Source: Erysipelothrix amsterdamensis (GTDB lineage Bacteria; Bacillota_I; Bacilli_A; Erysipelotrichales; Erysipelotrichaceae). From it: a stretch of DNA of 64,000 nt. Numbering within the stretch: position 1 is the stretch's first letter; each line of letters starts with the position of its first letter. The position numbers were made by a program, and so were the translations under genes. A model generated the notes under the pieces. The model was given only the letters and a program-made list of their open reading frames with translations, made no database searches and was not told the DNA's origin. Below, piece after piece: positions 52,725 through 61,705 of the stretch. The stretch lies in contig NZ_OW659496.1 in NCBI RefSeq assembly GCF_940143175.1, positions 930,001-994,000 of the forward strand, in the 5' to 3' direction.

Positions 52725-52837
52725 TTATTGTGATTACACTTTATCTATAACGTATTTGATTACTAAAAATATAAAAATGTTTCTATATGAAAACGAATTT
52801 GTGTTTTACGGGTAGTAGTTAATAATTAGGAGAAAAT

Positions 52838-54166
52838 ATGAGTAAAAATCTAAAGTCATTAGTAATTGTGGCTCTAAAGGGATTTATCTTTGTGTTTTTA
52901 GCAGCGGTATTCTTTTATCTCTTTGGAAAAGAAAATATTGCACTACAAAATTGGTCAAGAACAGCGGTCATTACAGGTTCGACCTTTATCTTGATTGGCA
53001 TTTTAATGCTTAAGGTTTACGGACCTTTCGAAATTGGTGTAAAAAAGAGCAAACCAATTATTTATAATTCAACGATTGCAATTATGTTAACGGATTTAGC
53101 GACATTTTTTCAATTGATGGTCATGAATACAAATCCTAATAACAATCAATCTTTTAAAATTGAGCAATTGGATTTATTATTCTATACCATACTCATTCAG
53201 ATTATTGGGATTGTGATTTTTGCCTATTTAGGCAATTATATTTACTTCAAGATGTACAAGCCGTCTCGTACTATTATTGTATATGATGAAAACGACCAAG
53301 TGAGTTTAGGAAAAGTTAAACATTATTTAGAGCGTTTTAAGCTGCAATATGATATTTTAGGATGCATTGCTGTTGATGATCCGAATTTGGAAGCAATGCT
53401 TTACAATGTTGATTATGTTGTAATCTTAGAAACACCTATAAGTGAGCGAAAACGTCTGGTTGATCTTTGTTACAAGCATCAATTAAATTTCATGTTTGCG
53501 CCTTCGATTTCGGATATTGTTGAATTATCAGGGTTCTCGATGGTTGTCGATGATAAGGCTATGGTTGAGGTAAATATTCAAGGTCTATCTTTCGAACAAC
53601 GTGTTTTAAAACGAATTTTGGATATCTTTGTAGCGGTAGTTGGTGCCATTTTATCATCACCAATTTGGATTATCGCAGCAATTGCGATCAAACTTAATGA
53701 TGGTGGCTCAATTCTTTTTAAACAAAAAAGAGCGACAATTGACGGACGCATTTTCGATGTTTATAAATTCAGAACAATGAAAGAAAATGTTGAAAATTAT
53801 TCTGCTACAGAGCATGATGACCGAATCACATCAGTTGGAAAGGTTCTTCGTAAAATTCGTATGGATGAACTTCCCCAACTCATCAATATACTTAAAGGTG
53901 AAATGAGCATTGTAGGTCCTCGTCCTGAAATGCTTGAAAATGTCGATTCTTATCAAAAAGTGTTGCCCGAATTTGCTTACCGCTTGAAGGTTAAAGCAGG
54001 CTTAACAGGTCTAGCGCAGATCGAGGGTAAGTACAATACATCTCCAAAAGATAAACTTCTAATGGATCTTATGTATATAGAAAACTATTCAATTTGGACT
54101 GATTTTAAATTAATCTTACGCACTGTTGTAGTTATTTTTAAAAAAGACAGTACAGAAGGGTTTTAA
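52838..54166 (+). CDS. Initiating sugar-phosphate transferase (polyprenyl-glycosylphosphotransferase)
   Basis: This 442-residue enzyme starts polysaccharide repeat-unit synthesis by moving a sugar-1-phosphate onto undecaprenyl phosphate. About four N-terminal membrane helices (to about residue 140) precede a nucleotide-binding-like middle domain (IIVYDENDQ) and the catalytic domain (about 240-442). Catalytic landmarks are ILDIFVAVVGAILSSPIW, the KFRTM box, RMDELPQLINILKGEMSIVGPRPE and TGLAQIEGKYNTS. The ATG follows AGGAGA. It is the first gene of the capsule operon. Which sugar it uses cannot be told, but a FucNAc-type precursor or its relative is possible, given the CapE-F-G genes downstream. 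Confidence 0.9.
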   Translation: MSKNLKSLVIVALKGFIFVFLAAVFFYLFGKENIALQNWSRTAVITGSTFILIGILMLKVYGPFEIGVKKSKPIIYNSTIAIMLTDLATFFQLMVMNTNPNNNQSFKIEQLDLLFYTILIQIIGIVIFAYLGNYIYFKMYKPSRTIIVYDENDQVSLGKVKHYLERFKLQYDILGCIAVDDPNLEAMLYNVDYVVILETPISERKRLVDLCYKHQLNFMFAPSISDIVELSGFSMVVDDKAMVEVNIQGLSFEQRVLKRILDIFVAVVGAILSSPIWIIAAIAIKLNDGGSILFKQKRATIDGRIFDVYKFRTMKENVENYSATEHDDRITSVGKVLRKIRMDELPQLINILKGEMSIVGPRPEMLENVDSYQKVLPEFAYRLKVKAGLTGLAQIEGKYNTSPKDKLLMDLMYIENYSIWTDFKLILRTVVVIFKKDSTEGF

Positions 54167-54234
54167 ACTCGTTTAAGTCTTAGGGAATTTATCTTTAAGA
54201 CTTATTATTTTATATTATTTTATTGGAGGTAATT

Positions 54235-56007
54235 ATGTACTATTTTGCACTGGTATTTCCTTTTATTGTTAGTTTATTACCAAAATTAACAAAAAAGCAA
54301 AAGTTTTATTTGGCAACGGTCCCACTTTTTATTATCGTAATTTTTAGAGTAGGTGTAGGTACAGATTATTTTTCCTATGAATATCTCTATAATTTACAAA
54401 ACGTAACAACGTTTGGGAAAATGTTAGACCATCAAAGTAACATTGAACTCGGATTTCGCATTTTTATATTTATATTTAAATCCATTGGTTTACCATTCCA
54501 ATTTTTTATTGGTTTTTTTGGAGCCGTTACACTCGGTTTCTTTGTAAAATGGATTGATGAGACGACTGATTCATCACTCGTTTCGCTGATTCTCTTTATT
54601 GGTATGTTTTTCTTTGTTTGGAATTTAAGTGCAATTCGTCAAGGTCTTGTTATGGCAGTTGCGTCCTATTATTTCTTTAATCCTCAAAAAAATCTATCCA
54701 AAAAACAATCAATCTTACTTGTAGCAGCACTTGCGCTATTCCATATATCTGTATTATTCTACCTACCGATTATATTCTTAGCACGCAACGTTAAATGGAA
54801 TAAAAAAACATTGATCATTGTTCTTGGTATTTCTTTTGTTTTTGCATTCATTCCATGGCAACGTGTACTCGCACACCTTCCATTTATTCCAGGATCTAAG
54901 AAAATAATGGGATATATTGATGCGAAGACACAAGTCTTGAACTTTGCAGGAATTGTCCGTATTGCATTCGCTACAGTAATTCTTTATCACTACGATAAAA
55001 TCACGGATTCCGTATTTAAGAAATTCATGGTTGATTCGACTTTACTTGGATTTGCAGTTTACTTTTGTTTGAAATTCTCAGAATTAATTGCTGGTCGAAC
55101 AACGATTTATACGTTTATTCTCTGCATCGTCGTATTCAAGTATATACTTGACCACTATTTCTTAAAAGACTCAAAAGTTTTGAATGGATTAATCTATACA
55201 GGACTCGCATGTTTTACAGGTTTGTTTCTCTACAAAGACATCAATGCCTACATGCACCAATCTAATTATCGTGGTCCAAACAAGTTATTACGATTTAACA
55301 CAATTTTCAATCGTCCGAGCTATGATGATTATGACAATCGCTTTGCATATCTAACAGTTCGACGTAATTGTAATGATGAGCGCGATGAGCTTTTAGATTC
55401 TCAAGCCGCGTTACCTTCATCATCAAAGTATCAAGAGAATCTTTCCTATTATGCAATGTGGGATCATGAATCAGAACTGTATGGAATTTTAGGAACCGAT
55501 CGAACTTGGATTGTTGAACCGACCTTTAAACGTAAGCCAACGGTCTATGGTTCACTTGTTGCATATACTCCAAATGATGACTTAAAACAAGCTTTTAAAT
55601 CTACAGAGTATCTTGATTTAGCGGGTAAAGAAGTCACCAAAGAACACATTCAAGAAGCTTTAAGCAAGGATTCACTTGAACGTCAAGAAATCACAACGCA
55701 AGCACTTGATGTCAAATCTTACGATGTTGAGAAACTTCCTGAAAGCATTGTTAATATGTTTCCTTATAAAGATGAAATCATAAGTGCAAAATATGTTGAA
55801 TTCAACAAACCTTATGCCTACAAGATTCTAGATCTTGAATACATTGATTATCATTTCTTTATTTATGTAGATGAGTCATTTGAACCCATTGTACCTGTTT
55901 TAAGTAATGATTTTTATCGGATTGCACCGGATGGTGTTATCACTGTAGATACATATTGTCGTCAACGCCTTTACAATAAAGATGGTTCTTTATTGTGGCA
56001 ATATTAA
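54235..56007 (+). CDS. EpsG/Wzy-like polysaccharide polymerase with extracellular C-terminal domain
   Basis: This 590-residue membrane protein has about ten helices in residues 1-340 and EpsG/Wzy features such as FRVGVGTDYFSYEYLY at the N-terminus and WNLSAIRQGLVMAV. The last 240 residues or so are soluble, beta-rich and probably outside the cell (RVNRNCNDERD region, DRTWIVEPTFKRKPTVYGS, and DGVITVDTYCRQRLYNKDG near the end). ATG 54235 is chosen because TGGAGG lies 5 bases upstream; a TTG at 54223 is inside the ribosome site. It probably polymerises lipid-linked repeat units. The C-terminal extension is not typical of EpsG proteins. Confidence 0.75.
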   Translation: MYYFALVFPFIVSLLPKLTKKQKFYLATVPLFIIVIFRVGVGTDYFSYEYLYNLQNVTTFGKMLDHQSNIELGFRIFIFIFKSIGLPFQFFIGFFGAVTLGFFVKWIDETTDSSLVSLILFIGMFFFVWNLSAIRQGLVMAVASYYFFNPQKNLSKKQSILLVAALALFHISVLFYLPIIFLARNVKWNKKTLIIVLGISFVFAFIPWQRVLAHLPFIPGSKKIMGYIDAKTQVLNFAGIVRIAFATVILYHYDKITDSVFKKFMVDSTLLGFAVYFCLKFSELIAGRTTIYTFILCIVVFKYILDHYFLKDSKVLNGLIYTGLACFTGLFLYKDINAYMHQSNYRGPNKLLRFNTIFNRPSYDDYDNRFAYLTVRRNCNDERDELLDSQAALPSSSKYQENLSYYAMWDHESELYGILGTDRTWIVEPTFKRKPTVYGSLVAYTPNDDLKQAFKSTEYLDLAGKEVTKEHIQEALSKDSLERQEITTQALDVKSYDVEKLPESIVNMFPYKDEIISAKYVEFNKPYAYKILDLEYIDYHFFIYVDESFEPIVPVLSNDFYRIAPDGVITVDTYCRQRLYNKDGSLLWQY

Positions 56008-56016
56008 GGAGGTCCT

Positions 56017-57222
56017 ATGAAAGTACTTTATTTAAGTTCAACAAATTCAGGGATGCATCGTCACAGTATTTACTTTGATCTACTTTCTGAATTTCAGAAA
56101 AAAGGACATGATGTTACGATTGCATATGCTCGTGAAAAACGTTTAGGCCAAGAAACAGAGTATTATGAACAATTTGGTATGCACTATCTTGGCATTAAAA
56201 CTGGAAATTTAACGAAAAATAGTAATTTAATTGATAAAGGCATCGCAACCCTTCGAATTGATTCACAATTCAAGAATGCGCTGAAAAAACATCTGGGACA
56301 TGAATCGTTTGATCTTATTCTGTATTCAACGCCCCCTATAACACTACTAAAAACCGTTAATTATCTTAAAACAAAGAATCCAAACGCGTTACTCTACTTA
56401 ATGCTCAAAGATATCTTTCCACAAAATGCCGTTGATCTTGGATTTATGAAAGAAATGGGTTTGATTCATCGTTTCTTCTCTCATAAAGAAAAAGCACTCT
56501 ACAAAATGTTTGATGTGATTGGCACGATGTCACCTGCGAACCTAAACTATATGGAAAAACATCATCCATCTACCGTAGGACGACTCGAAATCTTACCAAA
56601 CGCATTAGATATTAACGAAAACAATACAGCTCATGACAGCATTTCCATTCGTGAGACGTATTCCATTCGTGATGACCAAACGATTCTTCTCTATGGCGGT
56701 AACTTAGGGGCACCACAGGCAATTCCATTTGTGATCGAATGTATCGATCGCATTAAAAATGATGATCGTATTGTGTTTTTAATCGCAGGGTCGGGTGCAA
56801 AAGAGGAACTGATTACTTCCTTTATTCAAGAAAACAATATATCCAACACACTTTTCCTAGGGCAACTTGAAAGTAGGGTATATAATAGTCTTGTAAGTCA
56901 ATGTGATGTTGGTTTGATATTCTTAGATCATCGTTTTACGATACCAAATTATCCGCAAAGACTCTTGACCTATCTCGAGGCTTCTAAACCCGTTGTTTGT
57001 GCTACAGACACAGCGACTGATATCGGAACGATTGCAATGACCAATCAATATGGATTTGGGATTGAAAGTACGGATGTTGAGGCATGGTATCAAGCAATTG
57101 ATACGCTCGTATCCAATCAGACTTTAAGAATAGAAATGGGTGCAAAGGGGCATGAATACTTAATGAATCATTATACCGTTGCACACGCATATGAAATAAT
57201 TATAAAACACATGGGAGCGTAA
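56017..57222 (+). CDS. Glycosyltransferase family 4, WbuB-like
   Basis: This 401-residue GT-B glycosyltransferase has a short N-terminal Rossmann start (KVLYLSSTNSGMHRHSIYFD) and a C-terminal nucleotide-sugar domain with the YGGNLGAPQAIPFVIE and VFLIAGSGAKEEL stretches. It resembles WbuB-type enzymes, which in E. coli sit beside the fnlABC genes and are thought to transfer FucNAc. The same association occurs here because the CapE-F-G genes follow directly. The ATG follows AGGAGG. Assignment of sugar and linkage is inference from neighbours. Confidence 0.8.
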   Translation: MKVLYLSSTNSGMHRHSIYFDLLSEFQKKGHDVTIAYAREKRLGQETEYYEQFGMHYLGIKTGNLTKNSNLIDKGIATLRIDSQFKNALKKHLGHESFDLILYSTPPITLLKTVNYLKTKNPNALLYLMLKDIFPQNAVDLGFMKEMGLIHRFFSHKEKALYKMFDVIGTMSPANLNYMEKHHPSTVGRLEILPNALDINENNTAHDSISIRETYSIRDDQTILLYGGNLGAPQAIPFVIECIDRIKNDDRIVFLIAGSGAKEELITSFIQENNISNTLFLGQLESRVYNSLVSQCDVGLIFLDHRFTIPNYPQRLLTYLEASKPVVCATDTATDIGTIAMTNQYGFGIESTDVEAWYQAIDTLVSNQTLRIEMGAKGHEYLMNHYTVAHAYEIIIKHMGA

Positions 57223-57227
57223 AAAAT

Positions 57228-58241
57228 ATGTTTAAAAATAAAGTATTACTCATCACAGGCGGTACCGGCTCATTTGGAAATGCCGTTGTACGTCGTCTTT
57301 TAAATGAAGACATTAAAGAAATTCGCATTCTATCTCGAGATGAGAAAAAACAAGATGACATGCGTAAGTTTTTCAATGATGATCGCTTAAAATTTTATAT
57401 TGGAGATGTTCGTCAGAAAGAATCACTGATTCATGCAGTTCGAGGTGTTGACTATATTTTCCACGCTGCTGCTTTAAAACAAGTTCCTTCCTGCGAGTTT
57501 TTCCCAATTGAAGCTGTAAAAACCAACATTATCGGAACGGATAATGTCTTAGAAACAGCCATTGATTGTGGTGTTGAACGCGTTGTTTGTCTATCGACAG
57601 ATAAGGCTGCATACCCAATTAACGCAATGGGAATTTCAAAAGCTATGATGGAAAAAACATTTGTTGCGAAAGCACGTATTGCAAAAGAAACAAATACTGT
57701 AATTTGTGGAACCCGTTATGGAAATGTTATGGCTTCACGAGGATCTGTAATTCCATTATTCCTAGAACAAATTCGAAATGGTAAAGAATTAACGCTTACA
57801 AACCCACATATGACACGTTTCTTAATGAGTTTAGACGAAGCAGTTGAATTAGTATTATTTGCTTTTGAACACGGTGAACCCGGTGATCTCTTTGTCCAAA
57901 AGTCACCTGCAAGTACGATTGAAGATTTAACACAGGCAATCATAGAACTTACAGGATACCAAAAAGGAACCCGCATTATTGGAACACGTCACGGTGAAAA
58001 ACTTTATGAAACGCTTTTAACTAAAGAAGAATTCGAAAAAGCTGAAGATCTTACAGATTATTATCGAGTTCCTATGGATCAACGCGATCTCAACTATGAT
58101 AAATATTTCATGGAGGGTGAAGAAATTCATGAAGAACAAGAATATAATTCTCATAACACATACCGACTTAATGTTGAAGAAATCAAGGCTAAGTTAGTTA
58201 ATCTTTATGAAATTAAAGATGAACTGAAGGACATGATGTAG
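57228..58241 (+). CDS. capE: UDP-GlcNAc 4,6-dehydratase / 5-epimerase (CapE/FnlA/WbjB)
   Basis: This 337-residue SDR enzyme makes the first step from UDP-GlcNAc toward UDP-L-FucNAc. The NAD(P) loop GGTGSFG is at residues 11-17, followed by the SDR helices and the VCLSTDKAAYPINAMGISKAMMEK stretch. The residue at the usual SDR catalytic Tyr position is Met (AMGISKA), which is, as I recall, a trait of CapE-type enzymes and not decay. It begins 5 bases after the glycosyltransferase gene. With the next two genes it forms the same order seen in Staphylococcus cap5EFG and E. coli fnlABC. Confidence 0.9.
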   Translation: MFKNKVLLITGGTGSFGNAVVRRLLNEDIKEIRILSRDEKKQDDMRKFFNDDRLKFYIGDVRQKESLIHAVRGVDYIFHAAALKQVPSCEFFPIEAVKTNIIGTDNVLETAIDCGVERVVCLSTDKAAYPINAMGISKAMMEKTFVAKARIAKETNTVICGTRYGNVMASRGSVIPLFLEQIRNGKELTLTNPHMTRFLMSLDEAVELVLFAFEHGEPGDLFVQKSPASTIEDLTQAIIELTGYQKGTRIIGTRHGEKLYETLLTKEEFEKAEDLTDYYRVPMDQRDLNYDKYFMEGEEIHEEQEYNSHNTYRLNVEEIKAKLVNLYEIKDELKDMM

Positions 58242-59351
58242 ATGAAAATTCTTGTTACAGGTGCTTCGGGATTTGTTGGAAAAAATCTTGTAGCATCATT
58301 AAATCATCTTGGTCATACTGTACTCGCATATGACCGCAACAACACACTTGAAGAACTCGAGGCTTATGCATCTCATGCAGAAGTTGTTGTACATCTCGCA
58401 GGAATTAACCGTCCTACCGATCCTGAAGAATTTAAAAAAGGTAATGTTGGTTTTACCGAACACTTATGTAGTGCATTAGCTAAGCATAATAATAAAGCGC
58501 CTATTCTCGTTTCGTCCAGTATTCAAGCTGCGCTTGATAATGATTATGGTCGTAGTAAACGTGAAGGTGAATCGGTTTTAATTCGTCATATGGAACAAAC
58601 AGGTGCTAAAGTGTGGATTTACCGTTTCTCAAATCTATTTGGAAAGTGGTCTCGTCCTCATTACAACACAGTTATTGCAACATGGTGTCATGCAATTTCA
58701 AGAAATGAAGCCATCCAAGTTAATGATCCAAATATCTCATTAAACCTCATGTATATTGATGATGTTGTTTTTGAACTTGTGAGAGCAATTAATGGATCTC
58801 CTACTGTTGTTGAAGGGGTTTACTGTACGGTACCAACATCTTATGATGTTACTTTAGGTGAGATTGCAGATCTCTTACATTCTTTTAAAGAATCACGCAA
58901 TTCACTTTTTGTACCCAATCTTAAAGAAGGTTTTGAGAAAAAACTGTATAGTACATACCTCTCGTTCTTACCTAAAGATGCGTTTAATTATTTTCTCGAT
59001 ATGAAATGTGATGATCGTGGTTCATTTACCGAATTTTTAAAATCACCGGAACGTGGCCAGGTAAGTATCAATATTTCAAAGCCTGGAATCACAAAAGGAA
59101 ATCACTGGCATCACAGTAAAAATGAAAAATTTCTAGTTGTTTCCGGTCAAGGTTGTATCCAATTTAGGGATATCTTTGAAACAGAGATTATAGAATATCA
59201 TGTATCGGGTGAGAAGCTTGAGGTTATCGATATTCCAACCGGTTACACACACAATATCATTAATACGGGTGAAACAGATTTAATCACGGTCATGTGGGTT
59301 AATGAACCATTTGATCCTAATACGCCCGATACACACTATTTGGAGGTTTAG
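58242..59351 (+). CDS. capF: CapF bifunctional UDP-sugar reductase with cupin domain
   Basis: This 369-residue bifunctional enzyme has an N-terminal SDR reductase (about residues 1-245; TGASGFVG at 7-14) and a C-terminal zinc cupin epimerase domain (about 250-369; NHWHHSKNEKFLVVSGQGCIQF provides the histidines). The cupin epimerises the CapE product and the SDR domain reduces it to UDP-N-acetyl-L-pneumosamine or the talose form used by CapG. The ATG directly follows the capE stop. Domain order and length match staphylococcal CapF. Confidence 0.9.
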   Translation: MKILVTGASGFVGKNLVASLNHLGHTVLAYDRNNTLEELEAYASHAEVVVHLAGINRPTDPEEFKKGNVGFTEHLCSALAKHNNKAPILVSSSIQAALDNDYGRSKREGESVLIRHMEQTGAKVWIYRFSNLFGKWSRPHYNTVIATWCHAISRNEAIQVNDPNISLNLMYIDDVVFELVRAINGSPTVVEGVYCTVPTSYDVTLGEIADLLHSFKESRNSLFVPNLKEGFEKKLYSTYLSFLPKDAFNYFLDMKCDDRGSFTEFLKSPERGQVSINISKPGITKGNHWHHSKNEKFLVVSGQGCIQFRDIFETEIIEYHVSGEKLEVIDIPTGYTHNIINTGETDLITVMWVNEPFDPNTPDTHYLEV

Positions 59352-60476
59352 ATGAAAAAGCTAAAAGTTATGACTGTCGTGGGAACACGTCCTGAAATTA
59401 TTCGTTTATCTGCAGTGATTAATCGTTTAGAATCAAGTGATGCAATTGAACATGTGCTTGTGCATACAGGACAAAACTACGATTATGAATTAAATGAAGT
59501 GTTTTTTAATGACTTTAAACTTAGAAAACCTGATTACTTTTTAGAAACCGCTACGGGTAAACCCGTTGGTACGATTGGTAATATCCTTATCAATATTGAA
59601 CCTGTTTTAGAGGAAGTAAATCCTGATGCATTCTTAGTGCTTGGAGATACCAACAGTTGTCTTTGTGCAATCGCTGCAAAGCGTAAGCATATTCCAATTT
59701 TCCATATGGAAGCTGGAAATCGTTGCTTTGACCAACGTGTTCCTGAAGAAACAAATCGTAAGATTGTTGATCATATTTCTGATATCAACTTAACTTACAG
59801 TGATATTGCTCGCGAGTACTTATTACGAGAAGGTCTTTCCGCTGATCGCGTTATCAAAACTGGTAGCCCGATGTATGAAGTCATTCAATCGCGTCAGGAT
59901 GATATTGCCGCAAGTACAATTCTTGAATCACTTAAACTCACAAAAGGTGAATATTTTGTCGTGTCAGCACACCGAGATGAAAATATTAACTCAGAAAGAA
60001 ATTTCTTGAATCTAGTTGATAGTTTAAATGCAATTGCCGAAAAATACCAAATGCCCATTATAGTAAGTACACATCCACGCACAAAAAACATGATCGATGC
60101 GAAAGGTGTTTCTTTTAACCCGCTTGTGAAAATTATGAAACCAATGGGATTTAATGATTACGTAAAACTTCAAGTGGATTCTAAAGCTACTCTAAGTGAT
60201 AGTGGAACGATTAGTGAAGAATCATCAATTCTTAAGTTCAAAGCACTTAATCTACGTGAAGCTCATGAACGTCCAGAAGCAATGGAAGAAGCATCTGTAA
60301 TGATGGTAGGGCTCGAAAAAGAACGTATTTTACAAGGGCTAGAAGTATTGGAAGAACAAGAACCGGAAACATTACGCTATGTTTCTGATTACAGCATGCC
60401 GAATGTATCTGAAAAAGTATTACGTATTATTATTTCTTATGTTGACTACATAAATCGCAATGTTTGGAGTAAATAA
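59352..60476 (+). CDS. capG: UDP-sugar 2-epimerase, CapG/FnlC (UDP-L-FucNAc synthesis)
   Basis: This 374-residue GT-B-fold 2-epimerase of the WecB superfamily converts the CapF product into UDP-L-FucNAc, ending the pathway. Motifs include VGTRPEIIRLSAVI, VHTGQNYDYELNEVFF, VLGDTNSCLCAIAAKR, HMEAGNRCFD and SDSGTISEESSI. Given the CapE and CapF genes before it, the FnlC/CapG role is more likely than the general UDP-GlcNAc 2-epimerase. It starts with no gap after capF, and its stop overlaps the next start (TAATG). Confidence 0.9.
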   Translation: MKKLKVMTVVGTRPEIIRLSAVINRLESSDAIEHVLVHTGQNYDYELNEVFFNDFKLRKPDYFLETATGKPVGTIGNILINIEPVLEEVNPDAFLVLGDTNSCLCAIAAKRKHIPIFHMEAGNRCFDQRVPEETNRKIVDHISDINLTYSDIAREYLLREGLSADRVIKTGSPMYEVIQSRQDDIAASTILESLKLTKGEYFVVSAHRDENINSERNFLNLVDSLNAIAEKYQMPIIVSTHPRTKNMIDAKGVSFNPLVKIMKPMGFNDYVKLQVDSKATLSDSGTISEESSILKFKALNLREAHERPEAMEEASVMMVGLEKERILQGLEVLEEQEPETLRYVSDYSMPNVSEKVLRIIISYVDYINRNVWSK

Positions 60477-61648
60477 TGAAGGTTCTATTCGTTAATTCGG
60501 TTTGTGACTACGGAAGTACCGGTAAAATTGTACGAGATCTCGCAAACGGACTAAAAAAAGAGGGCCACGAAGTTTTAATATGTTACGGTCGTCATCAGGC
60601 AAAAGAAGATACGGATACGTTCTATATTGGTGATAAGCTTACGACATACAGTCATGTTTTCATGACGCGTGTCTTTAACCGACATGGACTGCATTCAAAT
60701 CGTGCAACTCAAAAACTAATTGAAAAAATTGAAACCTTTAATCCGGATGTGATTCATTTGCATAATTTACACGGATACTACTTAAATGTTGAAATGCTCT
60801 TTGAGGCATTAAAAACATTTAAGGGAAAAATTTATTGGACCTTTCATGACTGTTGGCCAATCAGTGGAAGCAGTGCTTATTTTGATTTCAACGGATGTAA
60901 AACGTGGAATGAAGGCTGTGTTGAATGTAATTCAACACGAGATTATCCTGAAGCATTAGTATTTAAACGCCAAAAGAAAAATTTCCTTTGGAAGAAAAAA
61001 GCATTTAGTGGTCTCGATAATTTAACCTTAGTGACGCCATCTTATTGGCTTAAAGAATTACTTTCAAAAAGTTTTTTAGCTCAGTATCCGTGCGAAGTAA
61101 TCCATAATGGTATTAATACGGATCTCTTTAAACCTACATATGATTCAGAATTAACAAAAAAATATGAGAATAAACTCGTTTTACTTGGCGTTGCAAGCGT
61201 TTGGGAGCAGCGCAAAGGCTTAAACGACTTCATTAAGCTAAGTACCATGATTTCTGATAATTACAAAATTGTACTGATTGGTTTGACTGAAGAGCAAAAG
61301 AATTCATTACCCGCTGCAATTGATGGTGTATTACGAACGGACAGTGCAGAGCAACTTGCAGCGTATTACACACTTTCGCACCGTTTTATCAATCCAACCT
61401 ATGAGGATAACTATCCTACAACAAATATCGAAGCGCTTTGCTGTCATACACCTGTGATTGCATATGATACAGGTGGTAATAAAGAAGTTTCGATTAAGCC
61501 GTTTATGACAATTATTCCCCAAGGCGATTTGGAAGCAATTGTTCATGAACTCAATTCATATAAAGAAATATCTTTTGATCACTTTGATAGTTTGACTCAC
61601 GATTCCCATACATTTGTGTCAAACACTCTTAAGTTGTATCAGCGGTAA
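60476..61648 (+). CDS. Glycosyltransferase family 4
   Basis: This 390-residue GT-B glycosyltransferase has an N-terminal GT4-type start (KVLFVNSVCDYGSTGKIVRDLA), the early FHDCWPISGSSAYFDFNGCKTW cysteine-rich stretch and the C-terminal nucleotide-sugar domain with NPTYEDNYPTTNIEALCCHTPVIAYDTGGNKE. The NPxxEDxYPTTNIEA run resembles WcaC/WcaL-like capsule transferases. It is coupled to capG by overlapping stop and start codons, so it probably builds the same repeat unit. The sugar is unknown. A hairpin just after its stop would stop most transcription here. Confidence 0.8.
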   Translation: MKVLFVNSVCDYGSTGKIVRDLANGLKKEGHEVLICYGRHQAKEDTDTFYIGDKLTTYSHVFMTRVFNRHGLHSNRATQKLIEKIETFNPDVIHLHNLHGYYLNVEMLFEALKTFKGKIYWTFHDCWPISGSSAYFDFNGCKTWNEGCVECNSTRDYPEALVFKRQKKNFLWKKKAFSGLDNLTLVTPSYWLKELLSKSFLAQYPCEVIHNGINTDLFKPTYDSELTKKYENKLVLLGVASVWEQRKGLNDFIKLSTMISDNYKIVLIGLTEEQKNSLPAAIDGVLRTDSAEQLAAYYTLSHRFINPTYEDNYPTTNIEALCCHTPVIAYDTGGNKEVSIKPFMTIIPQGDLEAIVHELNSYKEISFDHFDSLTHDSHTFVSNTLKLYQR

Positions 61649-61705
61649 TTGAAAACCCTCCGTTCAAATGTTACAATATGTAAGCAAATTTGAACGGAGG
61701 TTTTT
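61649..61705 (+). promoter_or_regulatory. Promoter inside a terminator-like hairpin that hides the next ribosome site
   Basis: A 13-bp stem, CCTCCGTTCAAAT (61657-61669) with ATTTGAACGGAGG (61688-61700), ends in TTTTT and then the ATG at 61706. The 3' arm contains GGAGG, the ribosome site of the LicC-LicA gene. A promoter, TTGAAA (61649-61654), 17 bases, TACAAT (61672-61677), overlaps it; transcription would start near 61684, within the loop. RNA from this promoter lacks the 5' arm and has a free ribosome site. RNA read through from the capsule operon keeps both arms and would terminate or hide the site. Confidence 0.7.

Noticed and set aside
57600-57670. Loss of the catalytic tyrosine in the CapE-type enzyme as an inactivating mutation
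   Set aside because: A methionine at this place is, to my recollection, the normal state in CapE-type enzymes, and the complete CapE-F-G set is present.
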